Shown piece by piece: positions 46,962 through 59,535 of a DNA stretch of 64,000 nt; the stretch's first letter is position 1, and every line of letters begins with the position of its first letter. Made by a program: the position numbers and the translations under genes. Below the pieces are notes generated by a model. The model was not told the origin of the DNA and did no database searches. It saw only the letters and a program-made list of their open reading frames with translations. Location: contig JBAMJR010000013.1 in assembly GCA_038501785.1 (NCBI GenBank), positions 858,501 through 922,500 on the forward strand, in the 5' to 3' direction. Origin of the DNA: Myoxocephalus aenaeus (lineage: Eukaryota > Chordata > Actinopteri > Perciformes > Cottidae).

Positions 46962-49874
46962 TCACTCGTCCTCGTCGTCCTCCACTGTTGCATAGATGAC
47001 CTGGTTTCTGCGTTTGATTCTGGGAGTTGTATTTCTACTTCCGGGCGCCTCGGCTTCGTCGCTGGTACGCTTTAGGGTAGCTAAGGCTGAGGCGGCATCA
47101 TCATCATCATCATCATCTTCGTCCTCGCAGGGTTCTTCCCTTTCCTCTCCAGAGGAAGAGCGAGCTGCTACTGCTGGGGTCGAGTGGGAGGGAGGCGGCA
47201 GGTTCATCAGCTGGGACAGATTAGTGGGCGAGGTGTCCGATTTGGGCGCGGGCAGAACCAGTCGGCCGGGGGTGTGGACTTCACCTACAGGTCCAACAGA
47301 GAGATCCTCTCCACTTACTGCTGATTCGGGGTTACAGCTGCCCTCAACCTTCTCCTCCTTTCCTTCCTCCTCCTCCTCCTCCTCCTCCCACTCATCCTCT
47401 ATGGTGATCTCATCCGGATTATACGAACTCGACAATCCCGAAGTGTCGGTTGGGTACTCGCTGGGTTCGTCGGCACTTTCACCCTCGTCGTCATCCCCTC
47501 CTGTGCCGACCTGAATTCTGCTCATGTTGCCGCCTCCCTGCAAGGCGTGGGCGTAGAGGTCAGTGAGCCCCAGCGTGGCGCAGAGCTCGGTCGTCTGAGG
47601 GTTGATGCTGCAGCTGGGGGAGGCGTGCAGCTTGGGCCTTTTGGGGTCGTAGGGTTGCACCGTCTGGCTAAAGTTGTCTGGAATGGCGAGGTCGCCGCTG
47701 AAATCCTCCACCACCTGCATCATCGCTGCTTCTGAAGGTCTGAAGTCCCACCTGACGGGGAAAGACGACAGCGTGTGACATTGTGTTTACGTGAACTGTC
47801 AATTTATTGACGATGCAAATTGATTAAAACATTTTTTTTTTAGCAGCAGTCCAGAACACTATCCGTATCAAGCTCGTCTTATAAGATATTAAACTGAATA
47901 TATAAAAGAGACGAGATTCACAATAGCTGCGACAATGTACGGTCATGCATTCACACACAACCTCACAAACATTGACTGACAAATAAAGCTATAGAGCTGC
48001 TATTTCGAGCTAAAAAATATATATTTTACTTCAGAGCTGAACCTGCAAAAGGAACATGTAATTAGAAAAAAAAACACTAAAAAAAATGTTCTTTGTATTT
48101 TTGTTTATATTGCCAATGGTGTTTTTGTTTATTGCGTTTTGTAGCAACAGATGGTCATCAATAAATGCTTTTGTCACAGCTATGTTGCTGCTTGAAAATG
48201 ACAAAATAGTTTCCATGAGTGATGCATGAAGCGATTTTGGTCTTTTTTTACTTGGATGACCGTCTTGCAAGTGACTGCATTTGCTCAGATTGTAAATGTA
48301 TGTCTAATTGTCTGTGTACCGTTCATGCAGGCCGTTGTTCTCCGGAGGGTTCCAGGGGTGAGGGTCGGTGCTTTGTAGATTGTTGGTGGTCTTCAGAATA
48401 GCAAGCCACTCTGGATCATACTCGAGACCCTCAGATGAACCCGGTCTCTCTGCAACATCCACAATCTGCAACACAAGCGTACAAATCATCATTTAAAAAC
48501 CATCGCCTCGACACCTTCATCTAGACGGTAACCTTTGTATATTTAAAGACACAACTCTCTCTCACCTGTAAGAATTCCCTGTAGGGCAGACATTTATCCA
48601 GGGACAGGAACTTGGTCACGCGTGGGGCAGCGTTAGCTTTCGGCTAAAGACAAGAGTATTCAGTGAGTTTGCGTAATACCTGGAATTATTAAAAGTCACT
48701 GTCTAAAAAGGTATCAGCTACTAATACTGACAATAGCAGCAATGCAGCTAGTTGCAAAAGGCCGCCACACTCACCGGATGCTGCTTAACAGCAGCAAATT
48801 TCACGTGAAGATGTGCAGAGAACCAGTAGCTGGGCTGGAGGTGAGCTAGGAGCTCCTCGGCTGCAGGACTTCCCAGAGAGTTGGACTCCACTTCCTGACG
48901 CAGAAACTTCTTCTTCCTCAACAGTTCCGCTGTACATCCATGGTGGTAGATTCCACGAGGCCAGTCGTGGCTCATGAAAATGTCTATGGGCATCTGGATC
49001 TTTGTGGAAATAAAGATGTATGAATATACGTTGTTTAGATAAATAAAAGCAGAATCCTTTTTAAATATGTGCAAGAGAACAAGTTGAATCTACATTTACC
49101 TGTTTCAGTTTGAATACCTCAATATTTCTGATGTGGTATACACTTCGAAGTGTACTGGGATTGTATGGAGGGAATTCATGGTGACCTTAAAGAGCACACA
49201 TTTCTTAGAAACATACTGCAGAGTGTGTATAACTTAAGACAGTAAAAAAAAATTACAAAAATAACTCACCCCTTCTGTAGTCATGTGATTTAAAGATTCC
49301 AGATGCGCCACCAATTCTAATCCCTTTGTAGCGAACAACACCAGCATAACCTGAGGAAACAGGGGTCAGTCATGTCTGGCAATTAACACAGAAGACAGGT
49401 GGGCAGAATAATAATCACATGTACCGTCTGCTGGTCCCTACCTAGATAATAAATGTTGGGTGCCACCCAGCCGCCATACGGCAGCTCCTGCATGTGGTTG
49501 GAAGCCTCATGGTTCCCTCCGATGAAGATGGTCATGACGGGAGCCTTCTTCTCACCAGAATAGTATCTGCATCAAAGACGGTAATATTAAAGTATGAAAT
49601 GCTCTCACTCATATCTTGCGCTCTTTTTTTTTTTTTTTTTTTTTTTAAAGACAAAACAACCACAACAAAGAACTGACTTGTAGAAGGTCTGCATCGATCT
49701 GTACTTGAGTGGTATAGCCATACAGTTCATGTCTCCTTCATTTCGGGCCGCTTGGAAGTCTCCACAGCAAAGCAGCAGGTCCACCTTTACCGCTTCCTTT
49801 TTCTCCAGGTAGGCGATTGTCTCGTAGATCTTGTCCAGCTCTCCATGGCAACAGCCCTCTACCGCGATCTTCAT
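46962..49874 (-). CDS. dbr1: RNA lariat debranching enzyme
   Basis: Metallophosphoesterase that hydrolyses the 2'-5' branch of intron lariats in the nucleus, feeding intron turnover and snoRNA/mirtron release. Coding exons 49678-49874, 49442-49566, 49270-49350, 49100-49185, 48775-48999, 48566-48643, 48320-48465 and 46962-47751 join in phase to 1728 bp and 575 aa (human 544). Active-site motifs appear in order: GCCHGELD (the cysteine replacing the usual aspartate is characteristic of Dbr1), CCGDFQA, GGNHEASNH, FMSHDWP and WFSAHLHVKF. The DBR1 C-terminal domain (FLSLDKCLPYREFLQ, NPPENNGLH) follows, then a long acidic Ser/Glu tail with a basic cluster IKRRNQ before the acidic end. The extra length over human lies in this low-complexity tail. 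The ATG is one base after an acceptor at 49,876; a donor GTAAGTG (complement of about 50,598-50,604) marks an untranslated first exon. Confidence 0.97.
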
Positions 49875-49973
49875 GCTGCACAGACAGGTAATCCGCTAAT
49901 TTCCAGATAAAACAAATGAAATCACAGTGAGGGGTTGTCTTGAATTCTCTGCCCACTGAGGGGCCGTCAGTCT

Positions 49974-49977
<4 letters not shown>

Positions 49978-50021
<44 letters not shown>
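49978..50021. repeat. (CA)n microsatellite in the dbr1 5' UTR intron
   Basis: A perfect CA tract of about 44 bp, about 100 bp upstream of the acceptor of the first coding exon. Confidence 0.9.
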
Positions 50022-50024
<3 letters not shown>

Positions 50025-50604
50025 TGTCGAGGGCCGGCTCCTTCCTTTTTGAAACAATCGTTTGGTGGTCTGTGGGAACATTTACAAAACAAAGTTCAAA
50101 ACATTGATGCTATTCTTTTATTAAAAGGTATGATAGGACAGCGATCATCAGGATTCAAATAACTTGACTGCTAGAAAAGGTGCCTCTGGCTTAATAACAG
50201 AATTGTCAGTCAATGTACTTGACTGTGTTGACATAATAGTGGTTTTTATTGCTGTGAATACTAATGATCAGTTGTTAAAATGGGAAGACACCCATTTTAA
50301 ATAAGAGTATGGTTAAAAACAGACAGTGTTGTGTTTCATCTTTGTGGGAGGGGAGCAGAACTGCACGTGACCACTTTTATAAAAATGTAATATTCAGCGA
50401 TGCACCTGACATGAGGGCACCATTACTAAACTTGTAATTATTTTATATATGTGACTTAAAAGGGACTGCTGCTACTTTTATTCGGCCCAACATGCGTGTC
50501 CATAACATGCTAGCGAGGCTATACGCACTTAAACCAACAGTGAGCCGTGTTTCTCACAACATATAAACTAAAACAAAACACTGGAAATCAAACGGAGCAC
50601 TTAC

Positions 50605-51293
50605 GGCGACGGGTGAATAACTGAAGAGTATTCTCGTTGCGTTTTATAGGCCCTAAAGTTACACACTTTTACTGAAAATTCATGTTTGTCACGGGTACGC
50701 AGGCGACGCTACAGAATGAATTTTCCCACCTTCCGGCTACCGTTCACGCGCATGCGCAAAACGTCACCAACTTGAGGAAAAACGACTTTCTATATTCTGC
50801 CGCAGATTCAACAAAGAAAAAGTGGAACACATTTTTTGATAGACACTTAATATTTAGTAAGCATATAGTAACATGTATATATGTTATACAGTCTGTGTTT
50901 ATTGTTTTAAAATAAAAAATAAAAATTACATATTTCGAATGGGTGAAGTTATTTTATCGAATCTAACTCAATGAGACATCACCTACGTCACATTCATAAA
51001 CACAATTTACCTCATTGACAAATCCAGTGTCTGACAGATAGCTCGCCAAGTTAGCGGCGTTGTTGTTGTTTTTTGTTGCATATCGGCTGCGAGTGTTTGC
51101 AACTGAACCCCATAAGAGGAATATACGGTTATCTGTTTTTTAAACTCCAGCGAGGAGTGGGTGTGATTCTGACTGTAGTTACCTTTTTTTTTCTTCTTCT
51201 TTTTTTAAAAGCCGCTCGCAGCTGCTCTGGGGGGGGCGGAGTGTCTGCAAAGTGCTGCGCCGATTGGGGCGCTCGATCAGGGGGGGAAGAGAG
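50605..51293. promoter_or_regulatory. Shared dbr1/armc8 promoter region
   Basis: The start codons are 1.4 kb apart on opposite strands, an arrangement also present in human. A perfect palindromic NRF1 core GCGCATGCGC is at 50,748-50,757 with an ETS-type CCTTCCGG at 50,729-50,736, just upstream of the probable dbr1 first exon. The armc8 side is GC-rich (51,205-51,293) with a G-run and no TATA box. Between them, 50,790-51,000 is AT-rich. Confidence 0.65.
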
Positions 51294-54200
51294 ATGGCGT
51301 GCTTGTTGGAGGCCCCTCTCCGCATCAGTGTGCTATCTGTGAGTGTCACTCTCGTACTTTCAAATAGCGTTGATTGAACCCACAATGATGCGAACTCCAA
51401 AAGTGCGAGGCTCGATTCATTCGATCGTTTGTTTTATGAAGAAGCTCCGAGCTGTCAAACTATGAGGGGTTTATGTCTTCTGTTAGCCTGCAAGCTAAAT
51501 GCAGGGCTTTGCAACATGCTTTACGTAGCCTGAGGTCAGGGAACGTGAGTTTTCTTTACCCTGACCTCACCCGCGCGGGGCGGGGACGGTCTGAACACGC
51601 AACTGACGTGTCCGGTCGTCCCCGTCGGCGTGTGACGGGAACCAAATCGAACGAACGAAGCTACCTGTCAGTGTCGCTCGGAGTTAGCTAGCTCGGAGTT
51701 AGCTAGCTAGCTTAGCTAAAAGTGAGAGTGCTGTCACTCTCAAAACACGTTCGTTGGGGGACTTTGCTTGTTCTTATTCCAACCAAACGTTTTATATGCC
51801 CGCAGCAATTGCAGCTCGCTGATTAATACAGCAAACGTAACGTCGTTGAGCCAGCTGTCGTTATGTGCACCAAGTAACGTGGCTAATCACTAGCATACTG
51901 TTAAGCTAGCAAAGCTAACGAAACTCACGGATTGTCTACTTCTTGAGGAGTTTTCTGCAGGGTAAAATGAGCTCTGCCAGCAGCCGAATTCTTGCAATTC
52001 ACTTTATTATGATATTGCATATTATTCTTGCAGGTGACAATGACTGTGAGGTGTAATTTGGCTGAAATAACGTAAAATAAGTAGCTTAAAAGAGCATGCT
52101 ATGACAGTGAAACGCCCCCATCCACCAAAGAGACTATAGGGACACTACACTTGTTTAATAATATGTTTTATTATATCATTATATTGATCAGATATAATGA
52201 ATAAACACTGGAATGCCTATGACTGTTTGCAATTGTTTATTTTGAACTTAACTCTCTTATTAAATTAATTAATTTGGATTGACATTAGGCCTAAATAATA
52301 TAGTTTACTGTATTTAATAGCTGCATTTAATGTTTACATTTTAAAGTGTATATTACTATACCACATTAAACATAGCTGGATCCTCTTATATCATGCAATC
52401 ATTTAAATATTGGGTTCGGGGATCCCACTGGCATTTTTATATTTTATTAACAATTTACTCTAATTTGGATGTGTATTTATGCAGGATTGCACTTATTTAC
52501 ATTTAAAGTAAAAGAAAACAAAAAAATTCCATTACGAGTCTAAATATTTTGTGCATTAGATAAGTCAGTAAATCAAAGACCGTTTTATGTCGGTATATAT
52601 TGTGCTGAACACCTTGTCAGCAGCGTGCAGTCACCAAAAGCATAATACAGCAGCGTTGTTGGCTGGGTGAGGTTGGCTCCCCTGGTTTCATGTGGAAAGT
52701 TCTGGTTAAAGCTGTCAATTATATAAACACAGTTTTCTGGTGTCACATGTAGCCACTGGGTGCCCTATAGAACAACCTTTAAGGACCCTGCCATGGATCA
52801 TGCTGCTGTATGTATGACTGTGGGTTTATCAAGGCTTTTATGCTTAGTTAAATTATGAGAGAGAGGGGTAGAGGTAGTAGAGGTAGAGGGAGAGGAGAGC
52901 CCTAGCTTGAACATGTGTTTGTACATTTTGTCACTAATGTTTCTGTTATATTTGTGCTCATGCAGGAAGTCACTGCCACTAGTCGCCATTATGTTGACCG
53001 ACTGTTTGACCCCGACCCACAGAAAGTGCTGCAGGGAGTCATGTAAGTCCAGCTGTGTGTGTGTTTATTCTACTGATATCATTCTACTTTTGCTATTAAG
53101 CCAGTGTGTTTCACCACAGCCTTTGGCTTTAGCTGATATTTCTATTAAAGTTCCTGTGCTGAAAGGCATTGTTTGAGTGAGCATGACCTCTATGTTTACA
53201 TGCAGAGGCTTTCATGTGACAATGTATTTCAAAATGCATTTCACTCATCAGTGTGACATCCTCTCTCCTTGTCTCTCTGTCTCTTTCTCTCTCTGTCTCG
53301 ATCGTTATTTTTAACTTCTGAAGAGACTAGCTCTAGTTACGGCTCGTAGCGCTCCACTAGCCGAGCACCTGACCGACTTGACTGCCTGCTACAGCTGTAC
53401 TTTTCCATTAGCCTCACTCACCTGCTATATGATATCATCCGGGGCTGCTTGCAGAGCAGAGGGAACACTGCATGGAAACCAAAAAAAGTGCATGCAAATG
53501 TACTGGCTAATTTTTTGTCCTACAACAATATGTGGCACACCTGCTTGAAACCTTCACTGTTCCAATTTGGAAATGTCTGCCTGCTGTCTTTATACCTTCT
53601 TTCGTGACCTCTGCTGATCCGCAGACTGTCCCCTGACAATCTCTCAACAGGCTGAACTTATATTATCAAAAGACACAACTGTTTTAAATGCCTATTTAAT
53701 GGAACATAATGTGCTGTAATTAAAGCCTGTTTGTTACTTTTAGAATAAAATCTTACCTGTTGCAGAGGTATAGCAACGATAACGCTTTAGATAACGGCCT
53801 GCAGTGTAATTGTTCCCAATTTGCAGTGTCATTTTATTATATTGGGAACCAGTAAAGTCCCACCGACCGGTACATACATGTAGGTACAAGGTGTAAAGTT
53901 GGGGAAAATAAACGCCAGATTGTTGTGCAGTAGGTCCAACTGTAACCTGTAATATTAGAAAAGTACAATTTATTTTTAGGGTCCCAGATTGTAACCTCCT
54001 TTATTCCCTAACTACACACATTGTACACATTAACACAATACATGTACAACAAAATGAATCTGTAAATTGGGAAGAAATATGCTGTATGTTGCGGGCCGTG
54101 ATCTAAAGCGTCATCAACTCTTAAAATACTTCGCTTTTGAGAGAAAAGCTGTCTCGGTTGCCTCAAGTGGATCGCCAAGAATGATCCTCATCTGTGTGTG

Positions 54201-55116
54201 TGTTTTATGTCCGACTTCACAGTGACATGAAGAATGCCGTCATAGGAAACAACAAGCAGAAGGCCAATCTGATTGTCCTCGGAGCTGTGCCGAGGTACGT
54301 CTCTGCACACCTTTCCACTTCCGCTCCGTCCCACTTTATCGGTCTTCCTACTTTTACCACATTCAAGTAAACACTCAAGACGCAGACACGATGTCTCAAA
54401 ATCGTACTGGAATAGGAAAATACATCGGACCTGAACTCCTTCAGAGTGAACCATTTTAGCATCACCTCTGCAATGAACTTGCGTTCGTCCATTTTGGTTG
54501 CAGGTTACTTTACCTGCTCCAGCAGGGCTCGTCCAGTGCGGAGCTCCGGACCGAGTGTGCCGTGGTGCTGGGCAGCCTGGCCATGGGCACCGAGAACAAC
54601 ATCAAGTCCCTGGTGGACTGTCACATCATCCCTGCCCTTCTTCAAGGTTGGGACACACACACACACACACACACGTACTCTTGCATGCAAATCCTTACGG
54701 CAGAGGACGACATCTTTGGTGAGACGGGGACCTATACGACGTCTTGTGTTTTGCGCTCGCAGGTCTTCTGTGTCCGGACCTGATCTTCATCGAAGCTTGT
54801 CTTCGATGTCTCAGAACGGTCTTCATCAGTCCAGTCACTCCTGTGCAGCTGCTCTATACTGTAGGTTGTCTTGTCCATGTCCCGCCTGCTATATACACAC
54901 GTTCTGTCCCTGCACACAGATATATTATCAGCCCAGTGTTCCTCTAATTGTATGGGAAGGAGGCTAGTTCTAACTATTTCCGTCCTATTTGGTGACGTGT
55001 TTTTAGGACCCCACTGTGATTCCCCATCTAATGTCTCTACTGAGCCGCTCACAGAGAACCCAGGAGTACATCACACAGATCTTCTCCCACTGTTGTAAGG
55101 TATTTGTTGGTATTTG

Positions 55117-55155
<39 letters not shown>

Positions 55156-58012
55156 CACAGAGGAGTCGTCGCGCTTGTAGCCAGACCAGGATTCACTGTT
55201 GATTGGCTGTTTGTTGTCTCCAGACCCCGGAGCACCAGACGGTTCTTTTCAACCACGGCTCCATCCAGAACATTGCCCCTCTACTTATCTCACCCTCTTA
55301 TAAGGTATGCGGCTGCCTCTCATTGAGTGTGTGTGTGTGTGTATATACAGGATATGTATACATAGTATTTACCTGATTGCATGATACATCCTTTAACTGT
55401 GTCCATCATTGTCTCCCTCCGACCTCATGCCTCTCCAGGTCCGGATGCAGGCGTTAAAGTGTTTCTCAGTCCTTGCCTACGAGAACACTCAGGTCTCCAT
55501 GACACTGGTGAATGGTGAGTTTTTTTCTTTTTCTCTTTTCTCTTCTCTTTCCTCTCCCAGCTTCACTTTTCAACCCCAGTTTCTCTACGTTTGTGTTGCC
55601 ACAGTGCTGGTGGAAGGGGAGCTGCTCTCTCAGGTATTTGTCAGAATGATGCAAAGGGATCGACCCATTGAAATGCAACTAACCGCAGCCAAATGGTGAG
55701 TGAGAGGAAACCGCGTCAATTGATAAGAATGCATGACTACATTTCCACTGTTCTTCTTCTTTGAGTGTGACGTCCTCCCCCTTCTGTCCCAGCCTAACGT
55801 ACATGTGTCGAGCGGGTGCCATCAAGACAGACGACAGCTGCGTAGTCCTAAAGGTCAGGCTTTTACAAAGGCCTCTGCTATTTATTATAATAAACCGTGG
55901 CGCTTCTTTGATTTAAACGTGGCTTCCTGTTTTCCACCCAGACCCTGCCGTGCCTCGTGCGGATGTGCAGTAAAGAGCATTTGCTGGAGGAGAGGGTGGA
56001 GGGGGCAGAGACGCTGGCCTACCTGATGGAGCCCGACGTGGAGCTGCAGAGGATCGCCAGCACCACCGACCACCTGGTGGCCATGCTGGCCGACTACTTC
56101 AAATACCCCAGCTCCGTGTCCGCCATCACGGACATCAAGAGGGTGGGTCAGTGGGCCGGAGCGGGCCCTGGTCATGTGACTAGCCAGGTGGAGAGGGGCT
56201 GGCGTTTTTAAGTGTGTGTGTGTGTGTGCTTGTGCTAACAAGAATAGGAGTCTATGTTGAGCTCAGTGCTAATGTCAGCATGCTAACATGCTCACAATGA
56301 CAATGCTGCTGATGTTCAGCAGGGAGAACGTTTATAGTCCGCTCAGGTCACAATTATTTTTCCTAATAAGGCCAACAGAATAAATTATTTTGCTCAGACT
56401 TCCAGTCTAGTTATGCTATCAGCTATGACCTCAGTAATCCTTAGTATGTCTGAATGTAGTAATTTGTGGGTTTTGTTTCCCAGAAACTAATAAGTGATTC
56501 TAATTATGAATGCGTACTTTGACATTTATCGACCGGAAAGATATCTTCCTTTTTCTTTATTATTTTTTTTTTCTATCAAAAAGATGTGCTACTTGTTGAC
56601 ATTATGCACCAGTTTACTTTCTGCCCTGTCATCCGCAGCTGGATCACGACCTGAAGCACGCACACGAGCTGAGGCAAGCTGCTTTCAAACTGTACGCCTC
56701 GCTGGGCTCCAACGACGAGGACATTCGCAAAAAGGTGACCTCTAGCCGCGGGGTGTATTTTTGTTTGCACACGGTTCTATATATTTATATTCTGAGCCAT
56801 CCTCTCCTTTTGTCCTGTCTTCAGATCACAGAGACGGAGAACATGATGGACCGGATAGTCAGTGGCCTATCAGAATCCAGCATTAAAGTCCGTTTAGCCG
56901 CCGTCAGGTACGATCTACCTGTACCAATATTTACCGACTTGAACAGACATTTGTGACAAGGCAGTTCTCCAAAATATAAAAATGTCTTCATCAAAAGATG
57001 TTGGATAACAGGCAGTATTACTTTTTAATTTGTATATATCTTCAGTGAGCGGTCTGAATAATGTACACAAACCCTTTAGCATCCACTTGTCTTTTTCATC
57101 TTTCGGCTTATTTAGGAACAAAATGTGTTTTTAACATTCTGTTGGAAGAGATGTAGAAATTTCTAATTCTACTTCGGGTTTTGAGGAGAATTCTATGACG
57201 ACATTGAAAGTGGATGATGTATTAAACCAAACCTCTAACATTTTAAACCTGTGCAAAATGCCATTCAGCTGTGACTGAACTCCCCTCTGGTTGTTCATAT
57301 TGTTTTTTCCCAGGTGTCTTCACAGTCTTTCGCGGTCGGTGCAGCAGCTGAGGACGAGCTTCCATGACCATGCCGTGTGGAAGCCCCTCATGAAGGTCAG
57401 CGGAGCGGCATTCAGTATAAAACATCTTTTTTTTTTTTTGTAGGAAGAAACTATATTTGTGTACTTTTATAAACGCATACTGACACATGTCGTGTCGCCG
57501 TTGTACGCAGCTGTTGCAGAACGCCCCGGATGAAGTCCTGGTCATGGCCTCCTCCACACTATGCAATCTACTACTGGAGTTCTCGCCCAGCAAAGAGGTA
57601 CGCGCACTCGCACTCGCTCACATGTAAAGAACAGACTGTTGCTTTATTACTGAGTCCACGTGTTTCTGTTGACCTGCAGCCCATCCTGGAGTCGGGGGTG
57701 ATTGAGTTACTATGCAGTCTGACCCAGAGTGACAGTCCTGCACTGAGGGTCAATGGGATCTGGGCTCTGATGGTAAGAAGAGGATCTTCTTTTTTTTTTT
57801 TTTTTTACACTTCTTGGCTTCTTACAACCATCAAAATCCTCAAATGTTTTTTAAATCTGTGCTTTTTAGGACTGGATGTAAAGAAAACATAATTTTCTCT
57901 CTGCACTGCAAAACATCTGTGTTGTGTTTTAAAGTGATATAGAAAGATATGTGGCAGTGAGTTCAAATATATTAAAGCAGGTCCATTTTCCTTGTGCGTG
58001 CGTGCGTGTGTG

Positions 58013-58062
<50 letters not shown>

Positions 58063-58914
58063 ACATGGCGTTCCAGGCGGATCAGAAGGTGAAGGTGGAG
58101 ATCGTTCGGGGTTTGGGTACAGAACAGTTGTTCCGCCTGCTATCGGACCCCGACACCAATGTTCTGATGAAGACCCTCGGTTTGCTGCGCAATCTGCTGT
58201 CCACACGCCCAGTGAGAGAGAGAGAGACACACACACACACACACAGACACACACACACACAGGATAGCAACCACGAATTACTTAAATTCCTTGTATCGAT
58301 ACAGTTTGGACATTGAGCAGAGTTGAATTTCAGGAATGTTGGTGTGTTCCTATCATTCTGTGCGTTCCAGTACCACCAAACCGCTTATTATGCCAGAAAC
58401 AGATTCAGTATGTCCCAATACATAGTATGTCAAATGCAGTATGCAAAAAATACCAGGATGTCAAACTGCATCCCATCACATTTGGCAGCACGCAACTGGC
58501 TGGTGCAACCTCGTATGCTCCATACTTTCTTACCTACTCTATGAATATTAATACACATGCATGTATGTGCTGAATTTGCATAGACTCTTCAGATATGTTA
58601 ACTACAGCATGCATACTGATTTTTATGGAACGCTCTCCCCATCCACATCCGTCAGGCTCCCTCACTAGCTTCATTCAAGCAAGCCCTCAAAACGCATCTC
58701 TTCCAACTCGCTTTCACCTTCTAAAACCTGCACCTATCCTCCACTACGACCCTCAGCTTCTCCAGTTTTCTTTCCTTTCTTTCTTTGTTACAAAAAATGT
58801 CCTGTTTGTTTGTTTTTGCTTACTTTGTCTTTCATTTTTGTTGCGTTCGTCATTGTCTACTGTCCATATTGTAAAGCGTCTTTGTGTATCTTTAAAAGCG
58901 CTATATAAGTTGAA

Positions 58915-58947
<33 letters not shown>

Positions 58948-59498
58948 TTTTCTGCACCCTTCGACCGGCAGCACATCGACCAGATCATGAGTTCTCATGG
59001 GAAGCAGATCATGCAGGCGGTGACGCTCATCCTGGAGGCGGAGCACAGCATAGAGGTCAAGGAGCAGGTGAGGCGCAAAACGGGTTTCATACAGAATTCA
59101 TGCGAAAAGCCGCATTGCAGAGCGGCTTTAACTCTCTCCGCGAGTGCGAGTCTCCTTTCCGGTTCGGCCTGTCGAGTGGCGTTTTGTGGAGCTGGAAGCA
59201 CTTCGGAGAGAATTTAGAGTTTAGTTTCTGAAAGAAAATGTTCACATAACAGCACTGATGTAATGCTCTTTTCTTTTTTTTTTTTATCCGTCAGACGCTG
59301 TGCATCCTAGCCAACATCGCCGACGGCAACACGGCCAAGGAACTCATCATGACCAATGATGACATGCTCCAGAAAATCAAATACTACATGGTACTACAAG
59401 CCGTCTACTGTAGCTCACCCTCGTGATCAGATCCAGTGTGTGGTGGTGTTGTATTTCCCTTCACTCTCGACATGTTGTGCGTTCTCACGGAGAGCAGA

Positions 59499-59535
<37 letters not shown>

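Noticed and set aside
46996..47514. 172-codon plus-strand frame rich in serine
   Set aside because: It is the antisense shadow of the acidic low-complexity C-terminal exon of dbr1.
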